Part shown: one piece after another, positions 27,806-36,078 of the stretch
Position numbering within the stretch: the first letter of the stretch is position 1
Layout: the number at the start of each line of letters is the position of its first letter
Assembly: GCF_020194175.1 (NCBI RefSeq)
Contig: NZ_JADYVX010000022.1
Location: forward strand, 62,001 to 126,000
Direction of reading: 5' to 3'
Source: Bradyrhizobium sp. BRP22
Lineage (GTDB): Bacteria; Pseudomonadota; Alphaproteobacteria; Rhizobiales; Xanthobacteraceae
DNA: 64,000 nt
The notes under the pieces: generated by a model
Seen by the model: only the letters and a program-made list of their open reading frames with translations
Databases searched by the model: none
Told to the model about the DNA's origin: nothing
Made by a program: the position numbers and the translations under genes

Positions 27806-28129
27806 ATGTCGCGTTTCACGGTCCACGATCTGGCCGCCATCATCGATGCCCGCGCGGCGTCGCGGGGAGAGGCGTCCTATACGAAGAAGCTGCTCGACAA
27901 GGGCGCCGAGCATTGTGCCAAGAAGCTCGGCGAGGAAGCAGTCGAGACCGTGATTGCCGCGATCGAGAACAATCGCGATCATCTCATCGCCGAAAGTGCC
28001 GATCTGGTGTTTCACCTGCTGGTGCTGTTGAAGGCCCGCGGTGTGAAGCTCGAGGATGTCGAGGCGGCGCTGGCGCAGCGCACGTCGATGTCCGGATTGG
28101 AAGAGAAAGCGGCGCGCAAACGCGATTAG
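27806..28129 (+). CDS. hisE: Phosphoribosyl-ATP pyrophosphatase
   Basis: Second step of histidine synthesis. The 107-residue all-alpha protein starts MSRFTVHDLAAIIDARAA and has the metal-binding motif KKLGEEAVETVIAAIENN. It is monofunctional; the HisI cyclohydrolase is not in the window. It is 91 bp after hisF and 9 bp before coaA. Confidence 0.96.
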   Translation: MSRFTVHDLAAIIDARAASRGEASYTKKLLDKGAEHCAKKLGEEAVETVIAAIENNRDHLIAESADLVFHLLVLLKARGVKLEDVEAALAQRTSMSGLEEKAARKRD

Positions 28130-28138
28130 GGCACGGCC

Positions 28139-29095
28139 ATGGATATTCAGGCACCCGACCAGCAATATAATCCGTATCGGATCTTCTCGCGCGAGCAATG
28201 GGCGAAGCTGCGCGACGATACGCCAATGACGCTGGAGCCCGGCGAATTCGAGCGGCTGCGCTCGATGCACGATCGGCTCGACATCCACGAAGTCGAGGAC
28301 ATCTATCTGCCGCTGTCGCGGCTCCTCTCGATCTATGTCGACTCCACGCAGCGGCTGTACTACGCGCAGCGCCAGTTCCTCGGCATCCAGGACCGCAAGA
28401 TGCCCTATATCATCGGCGTCGCGGGCTCGGTCGCGGTCGGCAAGTCCACCACCGCCCGCGTGCTGCAGGCGCTGCTCGCGCGCTGGTCGCCGCGGCCCAA
28501 GGTCGACCTCGTCACCACCGACGGCTTCCTCTATCCCAATGCCGTGCTCGAGCGTTTGGGAATGATGCAGAAGAAGGGCTTTCCGGAAAGCTACGACCAG
28601 GCGCTGCTGCTGTCGTTCCTGAGCGACATCAAGGCCGGACGGCGTCCGGTGCGCGCGCCGGTTTATTCGCACCTGACCTACGACATCGTTCCGAACCAGT
28701 TCATCGAGATCGATCGTCCCGACATTCTGATCGTCGAGGGCGTCAATGTGCTGCAGACCAGCCGCTTGCCCCGCGACGGCAAGGCCGTACCGGTGGTTTC
28801 CGACTTCTTCGATTTCTCTGTTTACATCGATGCCGATGAGCCGGTGTTGCGCGAATGGTACGTCAGGCGCTTCCTTGCGTTGCGCGACACTGCGTTCCAC
28901 GATCCCCGATCCTATTTCCACCGCTACGCGGTTCTGTCGGACGAAGAAGCGACGGCCACCGCGATCGCGATCTGGGAGCGTACCAACCGCGCCAATCTCG
29001 AGGACAACATCCTGCCCACGCGTCCGCGTGCCACTCTGATCCTGAAGAAGGGCGCCGACCACGTGGTGGAGACGGTCGCGCTGCGGCGGTTATAG
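28139..29095 (+). CDS. coaA: Pantothenate kinase, type I (CoaA)
   Basis: First step of coenzyme A synthesis. The 318-residue protein has the P-loop GVAGSVAVGKSTTARVL near residues 95-111 and the family segments VDLVTTDGFLYPN and RPVRAPVYSHLTYDIVP. It lies directly after hisE, a layout I associate with Rhizobiales. The last CoA step, coaE, is also encoded in this window at 16523. Confidence 0.96.
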   Translation: MDIQAPDQQYNPYRIFSREQWAKLRDDTPMTLEPGEFERLRSMHDRLDIHEVEDIYLPLSRLLSIYVDSTQRLYYAQRQFLGIQDRKMPYIIGVAGSVAVGKSTTARVLQALLARWSPRPKVDLVTTDGFLYPNAVLERLGMMQKKGFPESYDQALLLSFLSDIKAGRRPVRAPVYSHLTYDIVPNQFIEIDRPDILIVEGVNVLQTSRLPRDGKAVPVVSDFFDFSVYIDADEPVLREWYVRRFLALRDTAFHDPRSYFHRYAVLSDEEATATAIAIWERTNRANLEDNILPTRPRATLILKKGADHVVETVALRRL

Positions 29096-29104
29096 CCCAC
29101 CCTC

Positions 29105-29208
29105 GTCATTCCGGGCGATGCGAAAGCATCGAGCCCGGAATCCATTTCTCCACCTGGGTATGCGGTCCGATGGATTCCGGGCTCCCGCTTTGCGCGCCCC
29201 GGAATGAC
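29105..29208. repeat. Palindromic repeat, family A, copy 2
   Basis: Ends GTCATTCCGGGCG and CGCCCCGGAATGAC, with the interior inverted relative to the copy at 953-1057. It lies between the converging coaA and histidine-kinase genes. Confidence 0.8.
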
Positions 29209-29227
29209 GGCGGCGACAGTGTGGCCG

Positions 29228-31465
29228 CTACGCCGCCAGATGCCGTGATGCCGCCAATTCTTTCAGCGCCTGTTCCAGCTTCTCGCGATCGAGTGGCTTG
29301 ATCAGAAAGCCGTCCATGCCGGCTTCGAAGCACGCGGAGCGATCTTCCGCCAGGGTGTTGGCGGTCAGCGCGAGGATCGGCGTCGGTCGGCCGGACTGGC
29401 CGGCTTCCGATTGCCGGATACGTCTGGTGGTTTCGATGCCGTTGAGCTGCGGCATCTGGACGTCCATCAGCACGAGATCATATGGCGCCCCTGTCGATTT
29501 CGCCGACCTCCAGGATTCCAGCGCCTCTTCGCCATTGGTGGTGATCACCACCTGATGGCCGAGGCGCGTCAGCAGCGAGCGCATCAAGAGCGCGTTGATC
29601 TCATTGTCCTCGGCGACCAGGATCGACAGCCCCTTGTCAGACAGCGAAGCCGAACCCGCCTCCACCGGCTCGACCATGGGCTCTGCCACGACGCTCGGAG
29701 AAGCGATCTCGGGCGGGGCGGTGAGGCGGGCGGCGAGCGAGACCGCGCGCAGCGGCTTGACCAGATAGCCAGTGAAGGACGAGTCGGCGGATGGCTGCAG
29801 TTCCTGCCGGGTCGCCGGCGTGAACATCACGATCCGCTGCGTGGCATGCAGCCGCGCCGCCGCGCCGAGGTGCTTGATGTCGGCCGCTCCCAACGCATGG
29901 TCGATCAGCACGGCGTGCCATGAACGCTCGGGCAGCAAGGCCTCGGCCACCATGGCATCCGATACCATGCAGGTCTGCGCGCCCCAGCGCTGCAGCCGGC
30001 GCGAGATCAGGGAAGCCTCGATGCCCTGCGGCGCGACCAGCATGATCGACCGGCCTGCAAGGTCAGGCGGGCTGAACGCCGGCGGCCCGTCGCCGTCGGA
30101 AGCGGCGAGCGGGATCGACAGTTCGAAGGTCGAGCCAGCGCCAGGCGAGCTTGCAAGTGCGATGCGGCCGCCCATGCGCTTGATGATGCGATCGCTGATG
30201 CTCAGCCCAAGCCCGGTGCCGCCATAGCTGCGCGCAATGCCTTCATCGGCTTGCTCGAACTCGCGGAAGATGCGCTGCTGCGCCTCGGGCGCAATGCCGA
30301 TGCCGGTGTCACGGACCAGGAAGCTGATTTCATTCGGCCGGATGCCGGGTTCGACAATCAGGGCGACGCCGCCGGTCGCGGTGAACTTGATCGCGTTGCC
30401 GGCAAGGTTGAGCAGCACCTGACGCAACCGCGCCGCGTCTCCGACGACGTCCATCGGCAATCGCTCATCGATATAGGCGGCGATCTCGATTCCCTTTGCT
30501 TCCGCGCGTGGCGCCAGTAATTCGGTAATGTCCTCGATCAGTTTCGAGAGCGCGAATGGCCGCGACTCGAGATCGATCTTGCCGGCTTCGATCTTGGAAT
30601 AGTCCAGCAGTTCCTCGATCAGCGACAACAATGCGTCGCCGGAGGTCTTTACCGCCTTGGCGTAGGTCATCTGCTCCGGCGTCAGCGGCGTATCCATCAG
30701 GAGGCCGCTCATGCCGATGATGCCGTTGAGCGGGGTGCGGATCTCGTGGCTAGCCATTGCGAGGAAGCGCGACTTGGCGCGATTGGCTGCATCGGCCTGG
30801 TCGCGCGCCTCGGCGAGCGCGCGCTCGCTCTCGGTGCGATCGGTGACGTCGCGACCGACGCTTTGCATCTCCGCGGGCCGTCCTGCTTCGGTGCGGACGA
30901 GGCCCTCGCGCCAGGCGATCCAGCGCGGCCCGGAGCGGCCCGCAATCTTCTGGTCGTAGACGCGGGTGCCGCTTGGCTCCAGCACCGTGTCGCCCTGTTC
31001 CAGCACCTCGAATGAGAAATGGCTGCGGATCAGTTCCTCGCGCGGCTTTCCCGCGAGGTCGCAATAGGCATCGTTGACGAAGGTGATCATGCCATCGGCA
31101 TCGCGCAGGACGATCAGATCGCTTTGCGATTCGAACAGGCTGCGTGCGCGTTGCTCGGCTTCCTGCAGTTCCCAGTTGCGGTCGGCGAGCGCTTCGTTGT
31201 GCTCGGCGATCATGCGCAGCCTTCCGCGCATCAGCCGCAGCCGGACACTGAGCACGACCAGCGCCACGGAGGTGAGCGCGAACAGCAGGCTGACAGCCAC
31301 GGCAATGGCGCGCGGGTCACGGTCCGAGACGGCGCCAACGAGGAATGCATAACCGCCGCCGAACGCCGCGGCGAAGACGATGACGGCGCGGAGGATGAAG
31401 ATGATCCAGGGGTGACGCCGCCCGAACCGAAGCAGGCGGAGCTTCAGCCGATAGGTCCAGTTCAT
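29228..31465 (-). CDS. Hybrid sensor histidine kinase (PAS-HisKA-HATPase-2x receiver)
   Basis: A 745-residue inner-membrane kinase. Two membrane segments (about residues 18-40 and 48-70) are followed by a PAS domain (about 95-215). Next come the phospho-acceptor His in FLAMASHEIRTPLNG, an HATPase with N/G boxes (NLAGNAIKFTATGG, GTGLGLSISDR), a degenerate receiver with AVLIDHAL, and a C-terminal receiver with VLMDVQMPQLNG. The layout is ArcB/BarA-like. There is no Hpt domain in the protein and no response regulator next to it. The start is the ATG at 31465 (MNWTYRLKLRLLRF). Confidence 0.93.
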   Translation of the reverse strand: MNWTYRLKLRLLRFGRRHPWIIFILRAVIVFAAAFGGGYAFLVGAVSDRDPRAIAVAVSLLFALTSVALVVLSVRLRLMRGRLRMIAEHNEALADRNWELQEAEQRARSLFESQSDLIVLRDADGMITFVNDAYCDLAGKPREELIRSHFSFEVLEQGDTVLEPSGTRVYDQKIAGRSGPRWIAWREGLVRTEAGRPAEMQSVGRDVTDRTESERALAEARDQADAANRAKSRFLAMASHEIRTPLNGIIGMSGLLMDTPLTPEQMTYAKAVKTSGDALLSLIEELLDYSKIEAGKIDLESRPFALSKLIEDITELLAPRAEAKGIEIAAYIDERLPMDVVGDAARLRQVLLNLAGNAIKFTATGGVALIVEPGIRPNEISFLVRDTGIGIAPEAQQRIFREFEQADEGIARSYGGTGLGLSISDRIIKRMGGRIALASSPGAGSTFELSIPLAASDGDGPPAFSPPDLAGRSIMLVAPQGIEASLISRRLQRWGAQTCMVSDAMVAEALLPERSWHAVLIDHALGAADIKHLGAAARLHATQRIVMFTPATRQELQPSADSSFTGYLVKPLRAVSLAARLTAPPEIASPSVVAEPMVEPVEAGSASLSDKGLSILVAEDNEINALLMRSLLTRLGHQVVITTNGEEALESWRSAKSTGAPYDLVLMDVQMPQLNGIETTRRIRQSEAGQSGRPTPILALTANTLAEDRSACFEAGMDGFLIKPLDREKLEQALKELAASRHLAA

Positions 31466-31619
31466 CGCCGATCCCCTGATCACCTGCCTGAAGGCTGACG
31501 GCTTGCATATTGGGTCGACGATGCACCGGCGCTCTTGCAAAGTGCTTGAGACGGCGTCGGGCCCGGGTCCGCGATGCGAACAGGGTTGATAAAGGGTTAA
31601 TGGTCTCGACTGTTTGCCC

Positions 31620-31743
31620 TAGAGCATTTTCGGTTCTGATTGAATCAGAACTCTAGATTCTTGTTTTGACGCGTTTTCTTCACGCGAGCCGGTATCCACC
31701 CTCGGATCAAGTCCGAGGGCATGCTTCGCTCGAAAACGCTCTA
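31620..31743 (-). repeat. MITE-like repeat, family E, copy with terminal inverted repeats
   Basis: A 124-bp element with 13-bp terminal inverted repeats that differ at one base: TAGAGCATTTTCG (31620-31632) and CGAAAACGCTCTA (31731-31743). Its right-hand 90 bp matches 32344-32433 almost exactly. It contains nested palindromes (TCTGATTGAATCAGA, CTCGGATCAAGTCCGAG). The stop codon of the small secreted protein gene lies inside its right end. Confidence 0.8.
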
Positions 31744-32208
31744 CAGCGAAGCCGCCTGCAGCCGGCGGTGCCCGCCATGCGCGCCGACGATCAGGGCTGC
31801 GGCGTCGCGCACCGAGAAGCTCTTCGAATGAACGAAGATCCGGTAATCGGCCGGGCCGTCCTGCGAAAGATAGATCACGGGATCGGTTGTGGTGGGGCTG
31901 GCCGAGATCGCCACCAGTTGCGGCACGCCGCTGCTCTCGCAGACGCCGGGCTCGGCATCGTCGACATCATCGACGACGGTGAAATCGGCGGCGTCCGCGC
32001 TGTTGGAGATCTGGACCCGCACGGTGGCGGAAGCCGGGTCGTCGGTGAAGCTGACGTGGAGCTGGGCCAGCCAGGGGATCGACGCGATCTGGACGGTGGC
32101 GCCACCGGCTTCGATGCAGGGGCGCGGACCGGGCAGCAATTCACCGCGGGCAACAAGCGCGAACACGGCCAGCGGCACGACCGAGGCCAGGATCTTCAAA
32201 CGCAACAT
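31741..32208 (-). CDS. Small secreted protein, unknown function
   Basis: A 155-residue product with a clear signal peptide (MLRLKILASVVPLAVFALVA) and two or three Cys residues in the mature part. Sec export is expected. The body (WLAQLHVSFTDDPASATVRV and PVIYLSQDGPADYRIFVHSK) has alternating hydrophobic strands but no fold I recognise. A start four codons earlier is possible. Its stop codon falls within the MITE-like repeat at 31620-31743, and a second copy lies upstream of it. Confidence 0.65.
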   Translation of the reverse strand: MLRLKILASVVPLAVFALVARGELLPGPRPCIEAGGATVQIASIPWLAQLHVSFTDDPASATVRVQISNSADAADFTVVDDVDDAEPGVCESSGVPQLVAISASPTTTDPVIYLSQDGPADYRIFVHSKSFSVRDAAALIVGAHGGHRRLQAASL

Positions 32209-32304
32209 GACACCACTCACTCAACCAAAGCCGGCCACGACAGCGCAGGCTTATGGTTGGCGGAGGGTAAAGAGAACTGGTTACTTTCGTGTTGACGCGG
32301 CGCG

Positions 32305-32434
32305 CTCTAGAACTTCGGCTCTGATTGAATCAGAACCGAAGTTCTAGATTCTTGTTTTGACGCGTTTTCTTCACGCGAACCGGTGTCCACCCTCGGATCA
32401 AGTCCGAGGGCATGCTTCGCTCGAAAGCGCTCTA
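32305..32434 (-). repeat. MITE-like repeat, family E, second full-length copy
   Basis: About 130 bp. The left end contains a perfect 12-bp inverted repeat, CTAGAACTTCGG (32307-32318) and CCGAAGTTCTAG (32336-32347), followed by the same 90-bp body as the copy at 31620-31743. The comM remnant stop codon lies in its right end. Confidence 0.8.
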
Positions 32435-33250
32435 CGCTGCGCGCCTAATGTCGTCGGCCAGCGCGCGGTAGGACAAGGCTTCCGCCAGATGCAATCGACC
32501 GATCTTCTCCGCGCCGTCGAGATCGGCGAGCGTGCGCGCGACGCGCAGCACGCGGTGATAGCCGCGCGCAGTCAGCCGCATGGTCTCCGCGGCATCGCGC
32601 AACAGCTTCTGCCCTTGCGCGTCCGGTTGCGCGACGGTCTCAAGCACCGACGATGGCGCCTCGGCATTGGTGCGGACGTTGGGCATGCCGGCGGCGGCAT
32701 AGCGTGCAAGCTGGATGTCGCGCGCCTTGGCGACCCGCGCCGCCACTTCCGCCGATCCTTCGGCAGGCGGCGGCAGGATCAGATCGGCGGCGGTCACCGC
32801 CGGCACCTCGATCCGCAGATCGATGCGGTCCATCAGCGGACCGGAGATGCGCATCTGGTAATCGGCCGTGCAGCGGTCGATCGGGCCGCGCTTGCAGGCA
32901 TAGCCGGGCTCATAGGCATGACCGCAGCGGCACGGATTCATTGCCGCCACCAGCATGAAGCGCGCCGGATAGGTGACGCGGTGATTGGCGCGCGAGACGG
33001 AAACCTCGCCTGTCTCCAGCGGCTGGCGCAGCGAGTCCAAGACGCGCGGATCGAATTCCGGAAGTTCGTCGAGGAAGAGCACGCCCTGATGCGCCAGCGA
33101 GATCTCGCCGGGCCTGGCGCGCACGCCGCCGCCGGTGAGCGCGGCCATGCTGGCGGAATGATGCGGGCTGCGGAAGGGCCGCCGCGCGGTCAAGGCGCCA
33201 TCACGGATCTCGCCCGCGACCGACGCGATCATCGACACTTCCAGGAGTTC
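32432..33250 (-). pseudogene. comM: comM/yifB, 3' fragment
   Basis: C-terminal half of a YifB/ComM-type AAA+ Mg-chelatase-like ATPase. It contains the segment RRPFRSPHHSASMAAL, Walker B GVLFLDELPEF, the Cys-rich MNPCRCGHAYEPG loop and the C-terminal domain. The first codons ELLEVSMIASV continue the N-terminal half encoded at 36899-37626. The two halves were separated by the 3,648-bp element at 33251-36898. The fragment could in principle be translated from an ATG made by the element end (MPELLEVSM), but it lacks Walker A. Confidence 0.95.
33243..33250. repeat. Target-site duplication, left copy
   Basis: AGGAGTTC, identical to 36899-36906. Joining the flanks through one copy restores the comM reading frame PSELLEVS. 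Confidence 0.95.
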
Positions 33251-33273
33251 CGGCATTAGGTAGCAAACTCACC
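33251..33273. repeat. Left terminal inverted repeat
   Basis: A 23-bp end beginning CGGCATTAGGTAGCAAACTC and ending ACC; the exact inverse complement lies at 36876-36898. Confidence 0.95.
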
Positions 33274-33313
33274 TTCCAACCTGTCGGCCTCGCTGCCTCC
33301 CTCCCTTACGATA

Positions 33314-33329
33314 TTGCAGGTACCTGCAA
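33314..33329. promoter_or_regulatory. Operator-like palindrome before the first passenger gene
   Basis: Perfect 16-bp palindrome TTGCAGGTACCTGCAA, 14 bases before the ATG at 33344. Its position across the expected promoter or leader suggests repression of the following gene, possibly by that gene's own winged-helix product. Confidence 0.55.
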
Positions 33330-33343
33330 ACGGGAGCGAGGCA

Positions 33344-33778
33344 ATGAACGAATTTGTCCTAGGCGGACTGGTAAAGAAACGGGCTGAGTTGGCTGGCGAT
33401 ATCGAGCGTACCCATGAGGCCCTACGGAAGATGGTCTTGGACCTAGAGGCCTTGGACGCGACAATCGTCCAGTTCGATCCGGACTTTGAGGTTGAGACCA
33501 TCAAGCCCAAGGCCTTCCGGCCGCCAAAGGATTGGAGCAACCGGGGCCAGATGTCCCGGATTATCCTGAGCGTGCTCAGGCAGGCCTCAGAGCCACTGAC
33601 GACGCGGGATATCGCCTTACAGCTACTTGTCGAAAGGGCCTTGGATAAGAGCGATCAGAGGCTCTTGCGGCTCATGACGAAGCGCGTCGGAGTCGCGCTC
33701 CGTGGACAGCGGGAGAATGGTCTTGTCCGGTGCGATCAGGGGCCGGGGCAGTACATGCTTTGGGAAATTGCGCGGTAA
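33344..33778 (+). CDS. Passenger protein 1: coiled coil plus winged-helix-like domain, unknown function
   Basis: A 144-residue protein. Residues 8-45 (VKKRAELAGDIERTHEALRK and onward) form a heptad-rich helix. After a Pro-rich link, residues 70-144 look like a winged helix (SRIILSVLRQASEPLTTRDI, then VGVALRGQRENGLVRCDQG). Start ATG 33344 has GGGAGCGAGG before it; an upstream in-frame start at 33314 lies in the palindrome. The layout resembles passenger protein 4 at the other end of the element. DNA binding is likely, but no named family is recognised. Confidence 0.65.
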   Translation: MNEFVLGGLVKKRAELAGDIERTHEALRKMVLDLEALDATIVQFDPDFEVETIKPKAFRPPKDWSNRGQMSRIILSVLRQASEPLTTRDIALQLLVERALDKSDQRLLRLMTKRVGVALRGQRENGLVRCDQGPGQYMLWEIAR

Positions 33779-33781
33779 CTA

Positions 33782-34450
33782 TCAGAACGCTGGGCGACGT
33801 TGGAGGACAGCGGCCGGATTGGAAAGCTCAGACATGAGCCAGAGTGTTTCGGGGCACATCCATTGCAACAGGGTTCGGATATTGCGGTACTCCTCTACGG
33901 GACCCTTATCGAAAATGGCGTAGTGGTGCATGACGGAATTTCTAAATTTCCGAAGTCGCTCTAATCTCTTGTAAACCTCGTCACGGCTAAAACCCTGCGG
34001 AAGGTGCGGAAATGCACTTCCAACACCATCAGGCCAGAGAATAAATTCCAAGCTCCGCCCCAAGAGGTTTTGCCAGAAGCCAAAGGACATTCCCGCAACC
34101 ACGTGATCGGGGGTAAAAGACCTGCCGCGTTTCTGCCGTTCATCGGCCGCGGTCTTGTTGATTTCCGCCTTGTGCCGATCAGGGATGATGTTAGTGAACC
34201 TTTGTCTGTCAAACCAGTTCTCTCCATAGAGGTCAGTCAACTGGCGGTGGATGGCATTTCTCAATGCAACCTCTGTGAACTGCACTGGAATGTAGAATTC
34301 CTCACACAGTCTGGCGTTCCATACATATAGCCTAAGTGCATGATTTTTATCGCCCTTTCCAGCGGAAAGATAGCGTCTAAGACGAGCGGGTGACATAGTG
34401 GACTCAATCGCCGCCAAAACGTTAGGCATAGGTGAGAAGGGGTATTGCAT
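33782..34450 (-). CDS. Passenger protein 2: Abi-like HEPN-domain protein
   Basis: A 222-residue protein resembling the Abi_2 (AbiD/AbiF) family of phage abortive-infection proteins. Recognisable parts are the N-terminal LRRYLSAGKGDKNHALRLYV, the motif FTEVALRNAIHRQL, and a C-terminal HEPN-type RxxxxH motif (Arg170-Asn-Ser-Val-Met-His175) in KFRNSVMHHYAIF. HEPN proteins are often RNases acting as toxins or defence effectors. Base composition is visibly lower in GC than in the flanking genes. It converges on passenger 1 with 3 bp between stops. The family call is by motif; defence activity is inferred. Confidence 0.7.
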   Translation of the reverse strand: MQYPFSPMPNVLAAIESTMSPARLRRYLSAGKGDKNHALRLYVWNARLCEEFYIPVQFTEVALRNAIHRQLTDLYGENWFDRQRFTNIIPDRHKAEINKTAADERQKRGRSFTPDHVVAGMSFGFWQNLLGRSLEFILWPDGVGSAFPHLPQGFSRDEVYKRLERLRKFRNSVMHHYAIFDKGPVEEYRNIRTLLQWMCPETLWLMSELSNPAAVLQRRPAF

Positions 34451-34534
34451 CGAGACTCGCGTATGATAGAATTCTCGGTACGTGCCGTGGGGCGGATCAC
34501 TGCGCAGATGCGCAAATCTCCTGCGGACAAAAGC

Positions 34535-34568
34535 GGGCCGGACCTTCGGGTGCCGGCCCTACTTTTTT
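34535..34568 (+). terminator. Strong hairpin terminator with a UUCG loop
   Basis: Stem GGGCCGG-ACC, loop TTCG, stem GGT-(G)-CCGGCCC, then TACTTTTTT. It faces the plus strand. Its complement could also end the transposase transcript that runs leftward. Confidence 0.75.
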
Positions 34569-34628
34569 GTCCTGCAATCAGTAGTACGTCAAAGTATTTG
34601 CTTCGGCTCTTGGTTGTCTAGTCAGACA

Positions 34629-35591
34629 TCAGCGCGTTGACCGCTGCCAATAACCTTTCCACTGCCGAGAAACAGGATGCTGTAGCGCCGCGTCCGTAGC
34701 CATCAAGTACTGCTCGCCATTGCTGACGCGGCGGTTGTTTTCGCGCCAAGCCATCTCGCGCGCATAGGCCGAGAGGTACGGACCAGCAACATGATGGTGG
34801 ATGCCGATCTCGGCGCGGCGCAAACGGGAGAAGAACGACTCCGCTTGATTGGTGCAGGCCTCGCCATCCGAGTAGGCCTCACTGTGATTGATCCGCTTCG
34901 TCAGGAAGCGAGCGTGCAGGGCATCCCAATGCGTTGCCTCGTCAGCGTGAACGATGCTGCCGGGCGTCACGGTGCGAGCAATCGTCACCACGGCAGCATC
35001 TTCGGTCTTGAAGACGAAGGGCAGCGTGCGGCCGCCGCGCTCGCGCATAATGACGACGACGCGGCGCTTGCCGGTCTGGTTGGAGATAAGGCGACGGTCG
35101 CGACGGTTAGCCTTGTAATTGGCAGGGCGGACATGGCCGCCGAAGTAAGCGCCGTCCACCTCGACCTCGCCCGAGACGGTCGCGCCGTTGGCCTCTGATG
35201 CCATCGCCTCACGGATTTTGTGAGCCATCACGAAGGCCGTCTTGTACTGGCAATCCAGGTCGCGGCTCAGTTGCAGAGCGCTATGGCCCTTCGCGCCGTT
35301 CACGAAGATGGCGATTGCCAAGAGGTAGTCGCGGATGGGGAGCTTGCGGCTGGCGAAGATGGTCCCGGACGTGACGCTGAATTGGTGATTGCAGGCCTTG
35401 CACTTGAACAGCTTGCGCGTGGTGTAGGTATAGACCGCGACACAACCGCAACGGGGGCAAACCGGCTCACCGTCAGTAGCGGCCCAACGAACCAGTTTGA
35501 AGGTCTGGTAGGCTTCCTCGTCCGACAAACGGGCGACCTTCGCTAAACTTAGCGACCTCGCCTTTGCCGTGAGAAGGAAGTGTTGCGACAT
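34629..35591 (-). CDS. IS1595-family transposase (ISXO2-like)
   Basis: A 320-residue DDE-type transposase starting MSQHFLLTAKARSLSLAKVA. An N-terminal zinc ribbon holds CPRC (residues 45-48) and CKAC (64-67). A helix-turn-helix-like region includes GHSALQLSRDLDCQYKTAF. The catalytic centre shows Asp146 in VEVDGAYFGG, Asp217 in VHADEATHWDAL and the Asn/Glu region TNQAESFFSRL (248-258). A Met nine residues upstream is possible, but the usual family start is MSQHF. It looks intact and so could move the element. Confidence 0.92.
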   Translation of the reverse strand: MSQHFLLTAKARSLSLAKVARLSDEEAYQTFKLVRWAATDGEPVCPRCGCVAVYTYTTRKLFKCKACNHQFSVTSGTIFASRKLPIRDYLLAIAIFVNGAKGHSALQLSRDLDCQYKTAFVMAHKIREAMASEANGATVSGEVEVDGAYFGGHVRPANYKANRRDRRLISNQTGKRRVVVIMRERGGRTLPFVFKTEDAAVVTIARTVTPGSIVHADEATHWDALHARFLTKRINHSEAYSDGEACTNQAESFFSRLRRAEIGIHHHVAGPYLSAYAREMAWRENNRRVSNGEQYLMATDAALQHPVSRQWKGYWQRSTR

Positions 35592-35596
35592 GAGAC

Positions 35597-35687
35597 CAAC
35601 GTTTTCCGTTGACCTCATTGATAAGCGCTGAAAGTGATGGTGTCAACGAAAAACGTTGACCTTGACTATTATGTTGACTGTCAACAT
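35597..35687. promoter_or_regulatory. Operator cluster between transposase and XRE regulator
   Basis: Three dyads with the same GTTGAC/GTCAAC half-site family lie in the divergent gap. They are CAACG-5-CGTTG (35597-35611), GTCAACG-5-CGTTGAC (35642-35660) and ATGTTGAC-1-GTCAACAT (35671-35687). The first sits 6-20 bases before the transposase start and the last 10 bases before the XRE start. A regulator bound here would control both genes, most simply the XRE protein itself. Confidence 0.6.
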
Positions 35688-35696
35688 ATTCCGGTG

Positions 35697-35918
35697 ATGA
35701 CGCCGGAACAGTGTCGAGCCGCCCGAGCATGGCTAAATTGGCCTCAAGACGCGCTTGCAAAAGCCGCGAACGTGGGCGTTTCGACGGTACGGGACTTTGA
35801 GGCAGGGCGCCGGGAGCCGACGAGAAACAATCTAGCGGCAATGAAAGCTGCTTTGGAGACCGGAGGGATTGCATTTGTTGACGATGATAAGCAGCTAGGG
35901 ATTGTCGCGCCGCGTTAG
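35697..35918 (+). CDS. Passenger protein 3: small XRE-family regulator
   Basis: A 73-residue helix-turn-helix protein starting MTPEQCRAARAWLNWPQDAL. The recognition helix region is LAKAANVGVSTVRDFEAGRR. The size and sequence type match small XRE proteins common in Bradyrhizobium and phages. A longer reading frame starting at 35634 would run through the operator cluster and is not preferred. It is divergent from the transposase, which suggests it limits transposition by repression. Confidence 0.8.
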   Translation: MTPEQCRAARAWLNWPQDALAKAANVGVSTVRDFEAGRREPTRNNLAAMKAALETGGIAFVDDDKQLGIVAPR

Positions 35919-36020
35919 CTGTGATTCTATAGGCGTTAGGAACGCGCAACTAAGGCTTGGACCCCCTAGCTGCACGGGTACTCTGGACGGCGCCCAACTC
36001 CGGTGGAAGGGAGCGGGCGT

Positions 36021-36077
36021 GGCCCCTTATGGAAGGGGGCTGTTTGGACTGAGCCCGGCCCTTGTGGAAGGGGCCGG
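36021..36077. ncRNA. Tandem hairpins with GGAAGGGG loops
   Basis: Two stem-loops lie in a row: GCCCCTT-ATGG-AAGGGGGC (about 36022-36040) and CCGGCCCTT-GTGG-AAGGGGCCGG (36055-36077, one bulge). They sit between the XRE gene and passenger 4, directly beside the tRNA-like segment. The orientation of any transcript is not known. Candidate structured RNA only. Confidence 0.4.
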
Positions 36078-36078
36078 A

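Noticed and set aside
34629..35618. Longer transposase start nine residues upstream
   Set aside because: The extension begins within the operator cluster and lacks a ribosome site; the MSQHFLL start is the one I expect for the family.
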